Shown: positions 32,002-44,983 of the stretch, one piece after another
How the letters are laid out: the number at the start of each line of letters is the position of its first letter
Position numbering within the stretch: position 1 is the first letter of the stretch
Assembly: GCA_002633005.1 (NCBI GenBank)
Contig: NMRA01000388.1
Span: 374,128-429,498, forward strand
From: Phoronis australis
Taxonomy: Eukaryota > Phoronida > Phoronidae
Reading direction: 5' to 3'
DNA: 55,371 bases
Notes under the pieces: model-generated
Databases searched by the model: none
Told to the model about the DNA's origin: nothing
What the model saw: only the letters and a program-made list of their open reading frames with translations
Made by a program: the position numbers and the translations under genes

Positions 32002-33165
32002 GCTGTATCTCCTAAATACCTTTCATGTTCTTGATGAGATTTGGCAGACATGTTCCTATGAAGCTGATGACAGGTGACGACAAATTTCGGACCTCTCCGA
32101 CTACAGGTGTGCCCCCTAGTGGCAATTTTAGTTTTTACGCTTGCCTCTGTACCTCCGGAAGTCCTCTATGGATTTTCATAAAATTTGAGTTATGCATAAT
32201 TTGCGAAATGACGCTATCCTTCCATTTTCGGATGGATTCAAGGTGTTTTGCGCCACCTAGTGGCCATATTTACTGTTTTCGAGTTTTTTGGCGTCTGCAC
32301 TTCTATAAACCAAACTGCTCTAGGGATGATTTTGAAAATTGGAATATATGTTCTTACTGTGAAAAGGGCAGCCGACGATTTTCTGACGACTTCGACTATT
32401 GTGGCGCCTCCTAGTGGCAGTTTTGTTTGTTTTTGCGCCCATGGCTGTATCTTCTAAACCCCTCACAGGTGAGATTTTGGCAGATGTGCTCTCATGAAGC
32501 TGGCGACAGATGGCGACGAATTTTGGACCTCTCTGACTACCGGTGTGCCCCATAGTGTCAATTTTAATTTTTTACGCTTACCACTGTATATTTAGAGTAC
32601 CTCGACGGATTTTCGTGAAATTTGGCAGTTAGGCATATACTAGTGAAATGATGCTATCATCTAGTTTTCAGACTGATTCGAGGTACCTTGTGCCACCTAG
32701 TGGCCATTTTTACTGTTTTCGAGTCTGTTTTCTGCGTCCGCCATTCTATCAACCAAACTGCTCTAGGGACGATTTTGAAAATTGGTATACATGTTCTCAC
32801 AGTGAAGAGGGCTGCCGACGATTTTCCGATGAGTTTGACTACTATGGCGCCTCCTAGTGGCAGATTTGTTTGTTTTTTGCGCCCATGGCTGTATCTCCTA
32901 AGTGCTCAACAGAATGTTTATTGAATTTTGCTGGTATATTTACATGAAGTTGAAAGCAGAGTACAACTTGCGAAGAATTGGATTATCAGTGTGCCCCCTG
33001 GTGTTAATTTTTTGTTTTTTACGTTTACCTCTGTATCGTCAAAGGTCCTCTGACAATGGATTTTCATAAAATTTAGCAAATAAGCATCTATTAGTGAGGT
33101 GACACTATCCTCTGCTTTTCGGTTGAATTCAAGGTATTTTGCACATAGTGGCCATTTTTATGATA
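32002..33165. repeat. Tandem array, about 443-bp unit, 2.6 copies
   Basis: The phase marker GCTGTATCTxCTAA occurs at 32002, 32444 and 32888, giving units of 442 and 444 bp and a third truncated near 33165. Each unit carries the recurring CCTAGTGGC/CCTAGTGGCAATTTT stretches and AACCAAACTGCTCTAGGGA. The array spawns parallel short open frames of similar sequence, which are not genes. Units are about 80 percent alike by eye. Confidence 0.85.
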
Positions 33166-33260
33166 CAAATAAATACACCTACAAGCACACCGTTTGCGGT
33201 GCATTCATGGGCGCATTTCAATGCCGAGTTGCTCGTTACAACTACTCTGCAATCCAAAAT

Positions 33261-33320
33261 TGGCTTTACTTCAACCACCATGGCTTTACTTCAACCACCA
33301 TGGCTTTACTTCAACCACCA
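33261..33320. repeat. Three exact copies of a 20-bp unit
   Basis: TGGCTTTACTTCAACCACCA is repeated three times without a mismatch. This is a minisatellite or a local assembly duplication. Confidence 0.95.
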
Positions 33321-34030
33321 TGATCTGAGACTTCTATATTAGCCACCTTATGGTTGTGTAGAACACACGTCTATTCAGCCAAATGTCCATAAAACTAGAC
33401 TTCAACTCGGTGAAAGTATATATTTCCTGCAAGTACAGAAAGCATGTAAATTTGATTTTGAAGTCCAATCTGCAGTTAACTGGGTCTCGTGACCATTTCT
33501 TTCGTAAATTTCATCTTCAAAGAGAAGTACATTCACAGCAAATCAATGGCTGAATGGCATCAATGTTTGATATAAATGCTTATTAAAGATGAAATCTCAA
33601 ATCACAGTTAATTTTCCAAATTATTTTGCTTTTGATTAGTGAGAATTAAAAGAAAAATATGGGCGTTGGGTGAAAAATGAAAGTGCCTTTAGGTTTTTTA
33701 CTGGTACAGCCCTCAGTTCTTTTCACTCAGAAACCCCTTCTGGTACGCACATATTTACTGACTCATGGGAATCTGTCCTGTACGCAACACTCGATCAAAA
33801 TCAAGGTTTTCCGCAAACAAATCTCTACTCATTGATCACAAAACATTCATATTCACAAGACAACACAACACACACACCCATGGGCCTATAACAACTGGTG
33901 TGAGCCGTAAGTTACTCTTAGACGGAAGGTACAGTAGGTTCGGGTGTACTCACAGAAACGCAACACTGACCTCTGGGATTTTTAAACTTTTTTTGTATTT
34001 TTAAATCTGTACAAAGAATGAGGACTGAAT
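33321..34030. other. Spacer downstream of RPL32
   Basis: Nothing recognised. The open frames at 33670-34004 lack family features. Confidence 0.4.
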
Positions 34031-36446
<2,416 letters not shown>

Positions 36447-36754
36447 TTATGTGTTTGACAATATATCTATACCAACTGCCAGAGACCAAGACATAATTAA
36501 CAGGACCGCACCAGCCATATTACTCAAAGTCTTGCACATAGATACCATAATCAAAATCTTAAATTCCGTTCAAGAAGTCAAAATTGCGACTGAATTCCAT
36601 CCATTTTCCATTATTACAGAAAACCAGGGTATCGACTCATTACACAAGTACAACGCTTGAAATTCTGACTTTATTTAGACTACACTGAAGTAAGATCTGC
36701 GCTAATGTTATGGTGGCCATTCCACAGGGCCTTCATACGCCGCCAGAAGTTTTT

Positions 36755-36815
36755 CAGCGAATTATGCCTCACACTGATTTTAACATCACATTGCTATCGG
36801 TACCTTCGCCAGATT
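36755..36815. repeat. Dispersed repeat, copy B
   Basis: Shares CGAATTATGCCTC with copy C and CACTGATT with copy A, and with copy C also the preceding ACGCCG...AAG...TTTT stretch. It has no terminal inverted repeat of its own. Confidence 0.65.
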
Positions 36816-36884
36816 TCCTGGAGCAAGAAGTGTAAAAATGGCCAATTGCCAATTTGGGCAACTGAATGAAGACTGCTGTTTGAG

Positions 36885-37182
36885 CTTACTATACCTAGCA
36901 CCATCTATCCGCAATCTGCTACAACACGTGCTGTTCCTTTTTCATCAGTCAACATCAGTGGTCAATTTCGTCAATTATTAACGTCATCGTATGCGTCTCA
37001 TGGACGACGATAAGATGACGATGACCAATAAGACCGCGAGAGAGGATGACGAGAGCAGACATAACGATGATTATTAATGATGATGTTAATAATTGACAAA
37101 ATCGACCAACGACGTTGACTGATGAAAAAGGAACAGCGCGTGTTGTAGCAGATAGCCGATAGATGGCGCTAGGTAAAGTAAG
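36885..37182. mobile_element. Foldback element with 104-bp arms
   Basis: 36885-36988 and 37079-37182 are reverse complements of equal length, roughly 88 percent identical by eye, around a 90-bp loop rich in GAT/GAC. Shared arm sequence includes CTGCTACAACACG and GCTGTTCCTTTTTCATCAGT. No target duplication was found. It lies about 550 bp upstream of the RPL32 start codon, close to where its promoter should be. Confidence 0.85.
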
Positions 37183-37448
37183 TTCCCTGAAATGGTTGCC
37201 GATTTCACAGTGCGCGTGGATAAAGTGGACCGAGTTCGGAATAGCCTAGTTATAGAACGGAGTAATTGAGGGTCGTGAGGTGGATATGTACGGATAGCCA
37301 GATGTCTGAGGAATGCAACAATATCAAACTCATTCATTTAGACCCACATTTACTGGATTTATTTGGAATAAGTTAGGGTCCATTATATCCGACTAGTGCC
37401 CCGTACTGTAATTCAACTGGAGATGGTGGTCACTGTCCATATTCACAG

Positions 37449-38172
37449 TAGGCAATGACCATCGCCTCTGTTGGCCCAAACCAGAGGCGATGCAGAGGCT
37501 ATAGGCGCTCTGTACGCCGGAAGCTTTTCGGCGAATTATGCCTCGCACCGACTAAACCATCAAAGTCACGTTGTTATAAATACCTTTTGCGCATAGAGGA
37601 ACACCTTAGGAGGTTTTCAATGTGTTTAAGTCCTTCCAACTCGAACAAACACTCCCGTTATGAAACTTTTTCTTCGAGCAGTCCCTACTTCAGTTCCCAA
37701 AATCGTGAATTCAAAATTTTCATTTTCTTAACCAGGCCGAAGGTCAGAAGTTGCGGTCCTACCGGCGAACTTTGAAAGCTGAAGTTCCCGCCCTTTGCGT
37801 TCGTGCTGCCGGGAACCAGCCGTGCATTTGCCGTGTTGTTAAACATTAAAATGTCAAATATGTGCACAAAGACTATTAAATGTTATATCAACAGCATTTA
37901 TTTTTATCAAATACAAACAATAATTCATTGAAATACAGTTTCAAGTAACGCCAATTAAAGACAAGTATAAGTGGTGGCATTTTGGAAACAGAACATTTGA
38001 CTGACAAGACTGCAATGGCTCACCTATGGCCTATTAAAAGATTGAGGTCATGAAGTCACATCACCTAGCCAGCCCAGTAAAAATTGGAGCGTGCGCAGTA
38101 CAAAAATTTTGACTTCACGATNCCTCTGCATCGCCTCTGGTTCGGGCCAACAGAGTCGATGGTCATTGCCTA
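37449..38172. mobile_element. Non-autonomous Mutator-like DNA transposon (MITE), 724 bp
   Basis: Terminal inverted repeats of 50 bp (37449-37498 and 38123-38172) differ at only two positions. The element is flanked by a perfect 9-bp duplication TATTCACAG (37440-37448 and 38173-38181). Long terminal repeats and a 9-bp duplication are the usual signature of Mutator-like elements. Each terminal repeat also contains its own hairpin (ATCGCCTCTG 37461-37470, CAGAGGCGAT 37482-37491). No transposase is encoded. Copy C of the dispersed repeat lies inside. One base (38122) is ambiguous. Confidence 0.88.
37529..37607. repeat. Dispersed repeat, copy C, inside the MITE
   Basis: GCGAATTATGCCTCGCACC through AGAGGAACACC, matching copies at 22727 and 36755. 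Copies A and B may be remnants of related elements that have lost their ends. Confidence 0.7.
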
Positions 38173-38312
38173 TATTCACAGCAGCTACTAAAAATGACGG
38201 CTAATTACAACAGTGTACTTGAAGAAAGCATAGAAACGTCTCTGATTTAAAATTTGAGAAAAAGTCAGTACCACTGGTTTCATTCAGTGGGAGTAACTGG
38301 TTTTCAAATCAG

Positions 38313-38506
38313 GGACACATGTATCCGACTATGATCGAAACTTATCCATTCAGGACATTAGTTACAAACAACTCGAGAGAAATGCGAACTACAACGCTGT
38401 GAATATTGATGAGAGGGAACTGTCGGAAACCCAACGGAAAAAAGATTCACTGCTAGAATCAGAAGATATCGTGCTGGAAACAGCAAAATATGAGTTTGAA
38501 TTTTGA
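38313..38506 (+). CDS. Candidate terminal exon of an unrecognised gene
   Basis: After an acceptor-like TTTTCAAATCAG, a frame without ATG start reads THVSDYDRNLSIQDISYKQL, then ERNANYNAVNIDERELSETQ, and ends TAKYEFEF before TGA at 38504-38506. An ATTAAA follows the stop closely. The composition is charged and protein-like, unlike the repeat-derived frames around it. A related stretch occurs near 27640-27731. No domain was recognised, and a transposon origin is possible. Confidence 0.3.
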
Positions 38507-41500
38507 AAATTAAAACTCAAAATGCTGATATCAAGAAATACGGCGTCGATTTTATTGGATTAATCATAGACGTTAGCACAAAACTCACAAGTTAGCAATC
38601 CAATATGGCGAAAAGGCCGAACAGGATTATGGGAGTGATTACTGCGTCCTCTAGTGGGACTTCGGCGATTGAATTTGATTTCTCGTTCAAGACCACCGCG
38701 TTAGAGCTTTTCCGGGTATGTTACTGCATAACAATGAAGATCAGCAAAAACGAGAACAACTATAACAGGTTTAAATATACGTATATTTACATAGTGGGCG
38801 TCACTTCAGAGATCATTTAACATAGCTAGGTCGCTTGTGGCCATGGATCGGCCAAATAAAATCTACCAGAGGCGTATCCGAGGGAGGAATAAGGGCAGGG
38901 AGAAATTTGGGGTTTAGTAGAAATAGGAATCCAGTAACCCTAACTTTGGGTAATAAAGTTTAGGACTGAACAGTGCCCCGATTTTGAGCCTACGAGAGTA
39001 AAAGACCGATGACTTTCGAAAACCACTATGCCGTTGCCTAGACCTAGAATAGAAATTATCAATAAATCCCACAGTACACTGAACACTAATTAATGTATTT
39101 TTACTCAGGCTAGTCTCATTAGATTAGTGCTCTGGTTGCATTATCTCTAAAACATACTACGGGAATGTTCATGAGTTGTGAGTCTCCAAGGGTTGATTAG
39201 AAGTTTCTCATTTTTAGTTCTGGTTGATTCTTCTTTGCGGCCTGTTCAAGCAACTACCTGTTCGCGGCATTTTTGAAACAGAAGCTCCCGACCCCTTGTG
39301 GCCAGTTTTTATAACAGAAACATCCAATTGCCATAATTTTCAAATATCAAGCAGAAAATACAAATTTACGACATAATGAACCAGCCTCGGCAAACCACCT
39401 TATGTTTGATTGCGACATTTCTAGATCCGCACAGCCCATAGTTTTCTCGTTCAATTGTGAAGGTATATGTCACATGCAGGGTGCACCATAGGGTGCCCCC
39501 CAATTTTTTCAGTGCTGCCTCGCCCACGGTCTATGGGCGGTGCACCACAGGGGGCTATAGTCCCCACTTTTTCAGTGCTGAGCCTCCCATGTTTGAGGAC
39601 TGAAGTGGTGTCGGCCGGAAAAGAGTCGGGTAGTCATGAGGTGAATGATGGAACGGACTCTGCTCAACTTGGCCTTCGTTACAAGTTTTTAAGTTATTGT
39701 ACCGTTTGTTCACTTGCTATAATGGTTAGATGTCAAGTAGAAAATACAAATGTTTTATTGCGACATTTCTAGATCCGCACACCCCGCCACAGTTTTCTTG
39801 GCCACTTTGTTAAGTTATGTGAGGGACTGGTGTCGGAAATAAGCCGGGTAATTATAATAGTGCATTAAGGAGTGGACTCTCCCAACCCATCCCTCGCCGT
39901 AAGTTCTCATGTTATTTGTTGTTCACAACACAAAGAGAGAGCGTCAGGTGTGTCAAAGTTCGAGTTCCGCGGGTTTCCGCCAAAAATAATGAAACTGGTT
40001 TCGGACCACAACTCCAATCCGAGAACATCGTGACCGGCGGTGACAACAACAGTTATCAACAGTAACTCGTCCATGCAAGAGGTGTTTTTTCCGCTCTTCA
40101 TCATCGGTTGAACGGCTTTAAATAAAAACGAAATTGTTTGGCGGTAAATTAAATGGATATTTTTAGCAAATATTAATCGTCACAACTCGTTTGTGGTCAT
40201 GATGAATATAAGCTGGTTTCAGGTCATAATTTCGACAGGCAACGTGGAGCAATTCGTCGGGCGGCCGTGTCACCAGCAGGTGGGTCAATATTTTAACTCA
40301 TAGCATTTTAATTTCTTTATGAGCAAGGATTTAAAAGCAAGCGTTCGTCGGTTCTCTGCGGGGTACTTGTAAAACTGACAGCCTGAGACAGGCATTCCCT
40401 TAACTACATGTAGCTAGCTAATCACGGGCATGATAACAAACGCCAAATATAGCACTGTCCCGTGAACCCTGAGTGGGTGTGTTTAGGTGACTTTCGAAAA
40501 AATACTCGTATTTGCGTAGCTAAGAGTGCATGTTGGATTTTTGCATCAGTTGTTACCGTTTTCAAATTTTTTACGAGCATTTTTTACCTGTTGCCGAGAC
40601 ACTTTTTGTTAAATCGATTTCTGAGCAGTGAATGTTATCTGTACTATTTACCTAAACCCGACCGTGAAAAAGCTAAAAATGAAAAGATTTTCTTGTAACT
40701 CCACTCCAATATTGTGTGTTGCTGACGTCCATTTCACCTATTGCCTGATGATGAGACATCTCGTCTCAATTATTTTAATTTGTACGTTATGTATCTTGGT
40801 GTTTTGCGTCATAACTGCACGCCTGAAGATGTGGAAATTATATAGAGACTACGAGCGAGTATATAAAAAGCTGTCTAACAAAATGTACAGTCGTGCCTTC
40901 AACCAATGTAACATGCATAAGTGGGGTAGTTTAGCTCCAAGTAGCCTACATATAATCTCAGTCTCATTCTGTTCCACAAGAGGGTAGAACATTCATGTGT
41001 AAATTCATCATGGGTGCAAGGTATTTTTTATCAGTACACTGCTATTTTAAAAACTTTTGATTTTTTGTAATCATTAAGAACGATTACAGTTTTCCTTTTA
41101 AATGTAATATACATAGAACTTGGAGAATGCATACATTGACATGTTTTCTTCTTTTTTTTAAATGTTGATAACGTAAAAGCTCTTCGGTGTAAGACTACAT
41201 GGTGACCGCTGCGTCGTCAGGGTGAGAGCGAAGGCGACGCGGAGGGCTTAGGGCGAAATCACACGGTAATCGCCGACGAGTGATCCTGGTATGCTCGGCA
41301 CCTTGGAAATAGATGGGCTGTCGTCAAGAGGCCTGTTCATGATGTAGAACCCTACTGCATGGAGTATAGCAATGACTTCACGGAAATAAAACACCAGCTA
41401 TGATATAATAAATTGAAAGATAAAACGATGATCTTTCGAACTGCATGGTTGGCTTAAACTCTCGTAAACACCGTAAAAGTTGCGATCATTTTCGCAATGA

Positions 41501-42847
41501 AAATTAGCCAAAATAGATGCGTTAGCTTAGTTTCAGTTCTCTCGGTGGTAACCATTAGTGAAACGGCTTGGTAACTCGCTGAACCGTGGAAGATAATTGG
41601 CCTTATCGTGATGCCGGTCAAAAGAGCAGAGCAGCTGAACACATAAAAACGAGCTAGATTTAAATCGCTGTCGCCTGGAGTTGAAACCAAATGGGAGGTT
41701 TGAGAAATGGTGTAACTGGTGACAAAAGGGTGTCATATCAGATGTGTATTCGTGGCCAACCGCTGTGCACCTTAAGTGCGTTGCTCTTAGTCAGTGACAT
41801 TGCAAACTAATTGACGTCTAAACAAATGCATTGTTGACAGGGAAGGCAACACACGAGTTAAAACTTTAAGCAACTGACGTATTAACTAAATCGTTGACAT
41901 TTATCACGCCAACCTTCTATGTTCATAATACTCAGTAGGATTTCCTTTCTCTAATCCAACGGTGTTAATCTACGCAATTCACACCTTTACGGGGTGTCAT
42001 TAAGTACTGAAATAAGAATGTCAATTTATAATTCGAATGTCAACTGAGGGATTAGACGTGCATACCCGAACGAGCACACAACTGTTAGGGGGTCTATACT
42101 GTATTATATAGCGAGCTGTGGCTGCAGAGGTTATCAGTTCCTAGCTCGAACGCTACTATACATGTAGAACCGGCCAACAGAAAGTTGAACAACACATCTT
42201 TAATTTTACTGCTTACGGTAAGCATCCTGATAACTACTCATGTTTCACGTAGAGATTCCACTGGCGTGTGAAAATTACAAAATTTATTTTAGAAATTACA
42301 TATGGTATGACTCAGTAATGCCATTTAATAACCCCGCCTAAATAAACATATTGGGTCCTACTTGGCTCCACAAAAAGTATACTTAGTTCAATCTGGCGCA
42401 TCCCGGACGCGCCAGCTACGCTATGCATTTCCATTCCAAATTACATTTGTGATACTAATCCTTATTTTAATCTAATTTATTCGTTAGAATAGTTTGTCAG
42501 CATCCCTAACTAGCTGTTGAAAATGTCTGAAAACACAGTAACGTCGGCTCTAGTGCTGGGCTTTGGAGGACCAATATGAAAACACCGTGACCCCAGCGGC
42601 CACTCTGTTAAGAGTAAACAACAATATCGTGTCTAGTTTAACCAAGTTTGATAACTGATAAATTTTATAATCTACCATTTTTAACGCTTCGTATTGAATA
42701 TATAAGTGACGGTAGACAATGATGGCCTAAAAACGCCTAATATTGGTTCCTAGGCCCGAATAACGAGCACGTTACTATCACTTTTATAGCGGCAGATCTA
42801 AATCAAAATCAAAAGTTAGTTTCTTAGACACAACGCAGATTTATTGT
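38507..42847. other. Spacer with minor repeats
   Basis: No conserved gene was recognised. 40628-40987 holds a 119-codon frame with one hydrophobic stretch (SIILICTLCILVFCVI) followed by a basic, tyrosine-rich tail; a single-pass membrane peptide is conceivable but unsupported. 39907-40104 has a short open frame on the minus strand without family features. Confidence 0.35.
39470..39600. repeat. GC-rich repeat with TTTTTTCAGTGCTG motif
   Basis: Two direct subunits, each with CCCC...TTTTTTCAGTGCTG and a GGTGCACCA-type stretch. Inverted relatives occur at 47165-47305. Confidence 0.65.
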
Positions 42848-43010
42848 CAGTGGCGAGTTTAGAGGGGAGCCCGCAAGGGGGCCATGCCCCCCCCCCTAAC
42901 ATTCTCCCAGATTCCATATGGCAGTTCGCGGGTGCAAATGTCTGACGGGCAAAATCCTGACTGATATTCTGTCCTGCCCCCCAACTCAAAATCCTGGATC
43001 CGCCCCTGAT
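42848..43010. mobile_element. Short MITE with CAGTGGCG-type ends
   Basis: The left end CAGTGGCGAGTTTAG and right end CTGGATCCGCCCCTG are imperfect complements and resemble the ends of the 11446-13814 element. ATTGT directly flanks both sides. About 160 bp with runs of G and C inside, no coding capacity. Confidence 0.55.
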
Positions 43011-43847
43011 TGTTGCTTCAAAAACATTACAACTCTATCGGATTAGTATTCCCGTAAAATCAATAAAGTTTTTCTTCGTTGCGTTTCACTTGCCACTGTT
43101 TTCAGTTCGGATCACAATCACTAGGAAGTGAAAGCTGCACAATTCATTGTTGCTAAACAGGGAAATAAAATACTCTCAGTAACACATAACTCATCTGTGC
43201 GTGACTGTGCCACAATATTGACCCGGCGCGGCCTCTCACTTAACCGTTTTAAGTCTGTGATCTCTGTCCTCAGGGAGAGAGTGGATCATTTCTGGGTTAT
43301 GAGTTTTTTTTTAACGCACCGTAATACAGTAGTTGCCCAGTCACCTTGCAACTGGGTGAAACCAATGAACTATACCAGGAGACTGGTATAGCAATGGTAA
43401 AACGAAACTCAATGAGGAGTTTACTTATTAGGAAAGCTCCATACAAGTGCGTTCCTTCCTGTGTCCACTCTCCAGTACAGGTGCAGAAGTGCCCTACCCT
43501 CGGGAGTTTGCAGCAAATTGATTGTCATGTAGTTACTTAGCCTACACTAAAAAGAGCCCTTTTGTCAGAAAACTAATCAAACGCATTGGAAAATCTTGAA
43601 AAACAACTTTGTGAACACAAAAACAGATGCCAACCACAGTATAGGAATATCCCTCAGAATATCGTGTCGAAGTGTTGCTGCGTACCCAACGATCCATATT
43701 ACTTTCAGGTTAGCACATGTACTATTGAAATGCGCCCCCCCCCTCACTTCAGGCGGTGATACGAGTATACCGATGTAATTACTGTTTGAAAGGCCTTTGA
43801 AAACAGTAAGCGAGAAGTAACATGCGACACAATGACACCGTTTCTCT

Positions 43848-43860
43848 TTTCTTTTCCAGG
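43848..43860 (+). other. Probable splice acceptor before the 349-residue gene
   Basis: TTTCTTTTCCAG is a strong acceptor, 74 bases upstream of the ATG at 43934, with an in-frame TGA at 43883 between them. A noncoding first exon upstream is likely. Confidence 0.5.
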
Positions 43861-43933
43861 TAACTGGTTTCTAAAGGAACTGTGAGTCATAATATTTGTA
43901 TTTACCTTGGGAGAATATTACGGAACAAAAGAA

Positions 43934-44983
43934 ATGCCGGCTAGTAACCCTGCAAACATAACTACAATGGGTGAAAGTGACGTTCATTCAGTACACAGCC
44001 TACTTGATCAAGTATCGCTAGACGGCAGTCAAACTATCGTCTCGAACAAAGGCTTTTGTTGCCGTGACTACGGCAATACCGCGGCATCGACAAGAAATAA
44101 TCAAATCCCATCTGTTAATGGAATACAAAGAGGGTCACGTGATCGCGCAACACGTTTTGCTCGATTCACGCCACACAGCCCGGCAGATGTGAGAGATGCG
44201 AAGTACGAAGGCTCCGGCATGGACACAGAAACGGACGGGGATAGCCTTCTGGGCGACATGAGAGACTTCGAATCACCAGCTACGTACCCGTTGGTGAGGA
44301 TTAAGAGGAAATATTTACGTCGTCGATACGTCAACCCAATGGCTGACAACATCGCAAAGGCCCGTGAAAAGGGGCGGTCCTACTCGGCAGCGGACGTTGA
44401 GGAAAGAGCGTGCATTAAACATTTGCAGCGGGAGAGTTCCATTTCTAGTCAAATAGCAGAGAAATATCACGAAAGAGCAAGGACATTTGTAAAACAAGCT
44501 TCGGACTTGACTTCTGCAAAGGTTGATGAACAAGAAGATACACAAATTGTGGTGCGTTGTCACCCCAGAATTCCTAGAAAGCTAAAACCATTGTTTCACC
44601 ATCCGTCTTCCGAGGATATTTTGCCTCCCGCTCTGGGCAAACGGTCGGAAAACGTAGAAAATAAAGTGCCGTCGTCAAATGGAGATTACAATTACAGACG
44701 CACTTATAATTGGGAGACCTCGAATAAATCCGATATATCCTCGAACGGTTCCACCAACGGCAAACAAAAACGCGTACATTTCAATAAAGGAGCATTGCGT
44801 CGACCCGAGAGACCTTTACCACAGGGCAAAGAATCGCATACCGACCACAGAGACTGTAAAGTGCCAAACTCTTACGCAGTGGAGCTAGAGGCACGAAAAG
44901 CATTGGCCCGGAAACGTTTATTGATGTTGAAACCTATGTTTGCGACGGTACCGGAAAGCACAGACTTCAATACAAAACAGTAA
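43934..44983 (+). CDS. Unrecognised, mostly disordered 349-residue protein with PP1-docking-like motif
   Basis: A long frame in a gene-poor region. It opens at ATG 43934 (G at -3); an open frame extends to TTG 43907, but an in-frame TGA at 43883 and the absence of another ATG make 43934 the start. The protein is rich in Ser, Arg, Asn and Lys, with no signal peptide or membrane segment. A basic stretch IKRKYLRRRYVNP (about residues 123-135) precedes helical segments (DVEERACIKHLQRESS, IAEKYHERARTF). KRVHF at about 279-283 fits the RVxF protein phosphatase 1 docking motif. A final helix VELEARKALARKRLLML lies near the C-terminus. The end AACAGTAAGC contains both the stop and a donor-like GTAAGC, so a further exon cannot be excluded. 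I recognise no family. Confidence 0.7.
   Translation: MPASNPANITTMGESDVHSVHSLLDQVSLDGSQTIVSNKGFCCRDYGNTAASTRNNQIPSVNGIQRGSRDRATRFARFTPHSPADVRDAKYEGSGMDTETDGDSLLGDMRDFESPATYPLVRIKRKYLRRRYVNPMADNIAKAREKGRSYSAADVEERACIKHLQRESSISSQIAEKYHERARTFVKQASDLTSAKVDEQEDTQIVVRCHPRIPRKLKPLFHHPSSEDILPPALGKRSENVENKVPSSNGDYNYRRTYNWETSNKSDISSNGSTNGKQKRVHFNKGALRRPERPLPQGKESHTDHRDCKVPNSYAVELEARKALARKRLLMLKPMFATVPESTDFNTKQ

Noticed and set aside
40628-40987. 119-codon frame with one hydrophobic segment
   Set aside because: No family, no splice or promoter support, and AT-rich composition makes chance frames of this size plausible. Noted in the spacer entry only.
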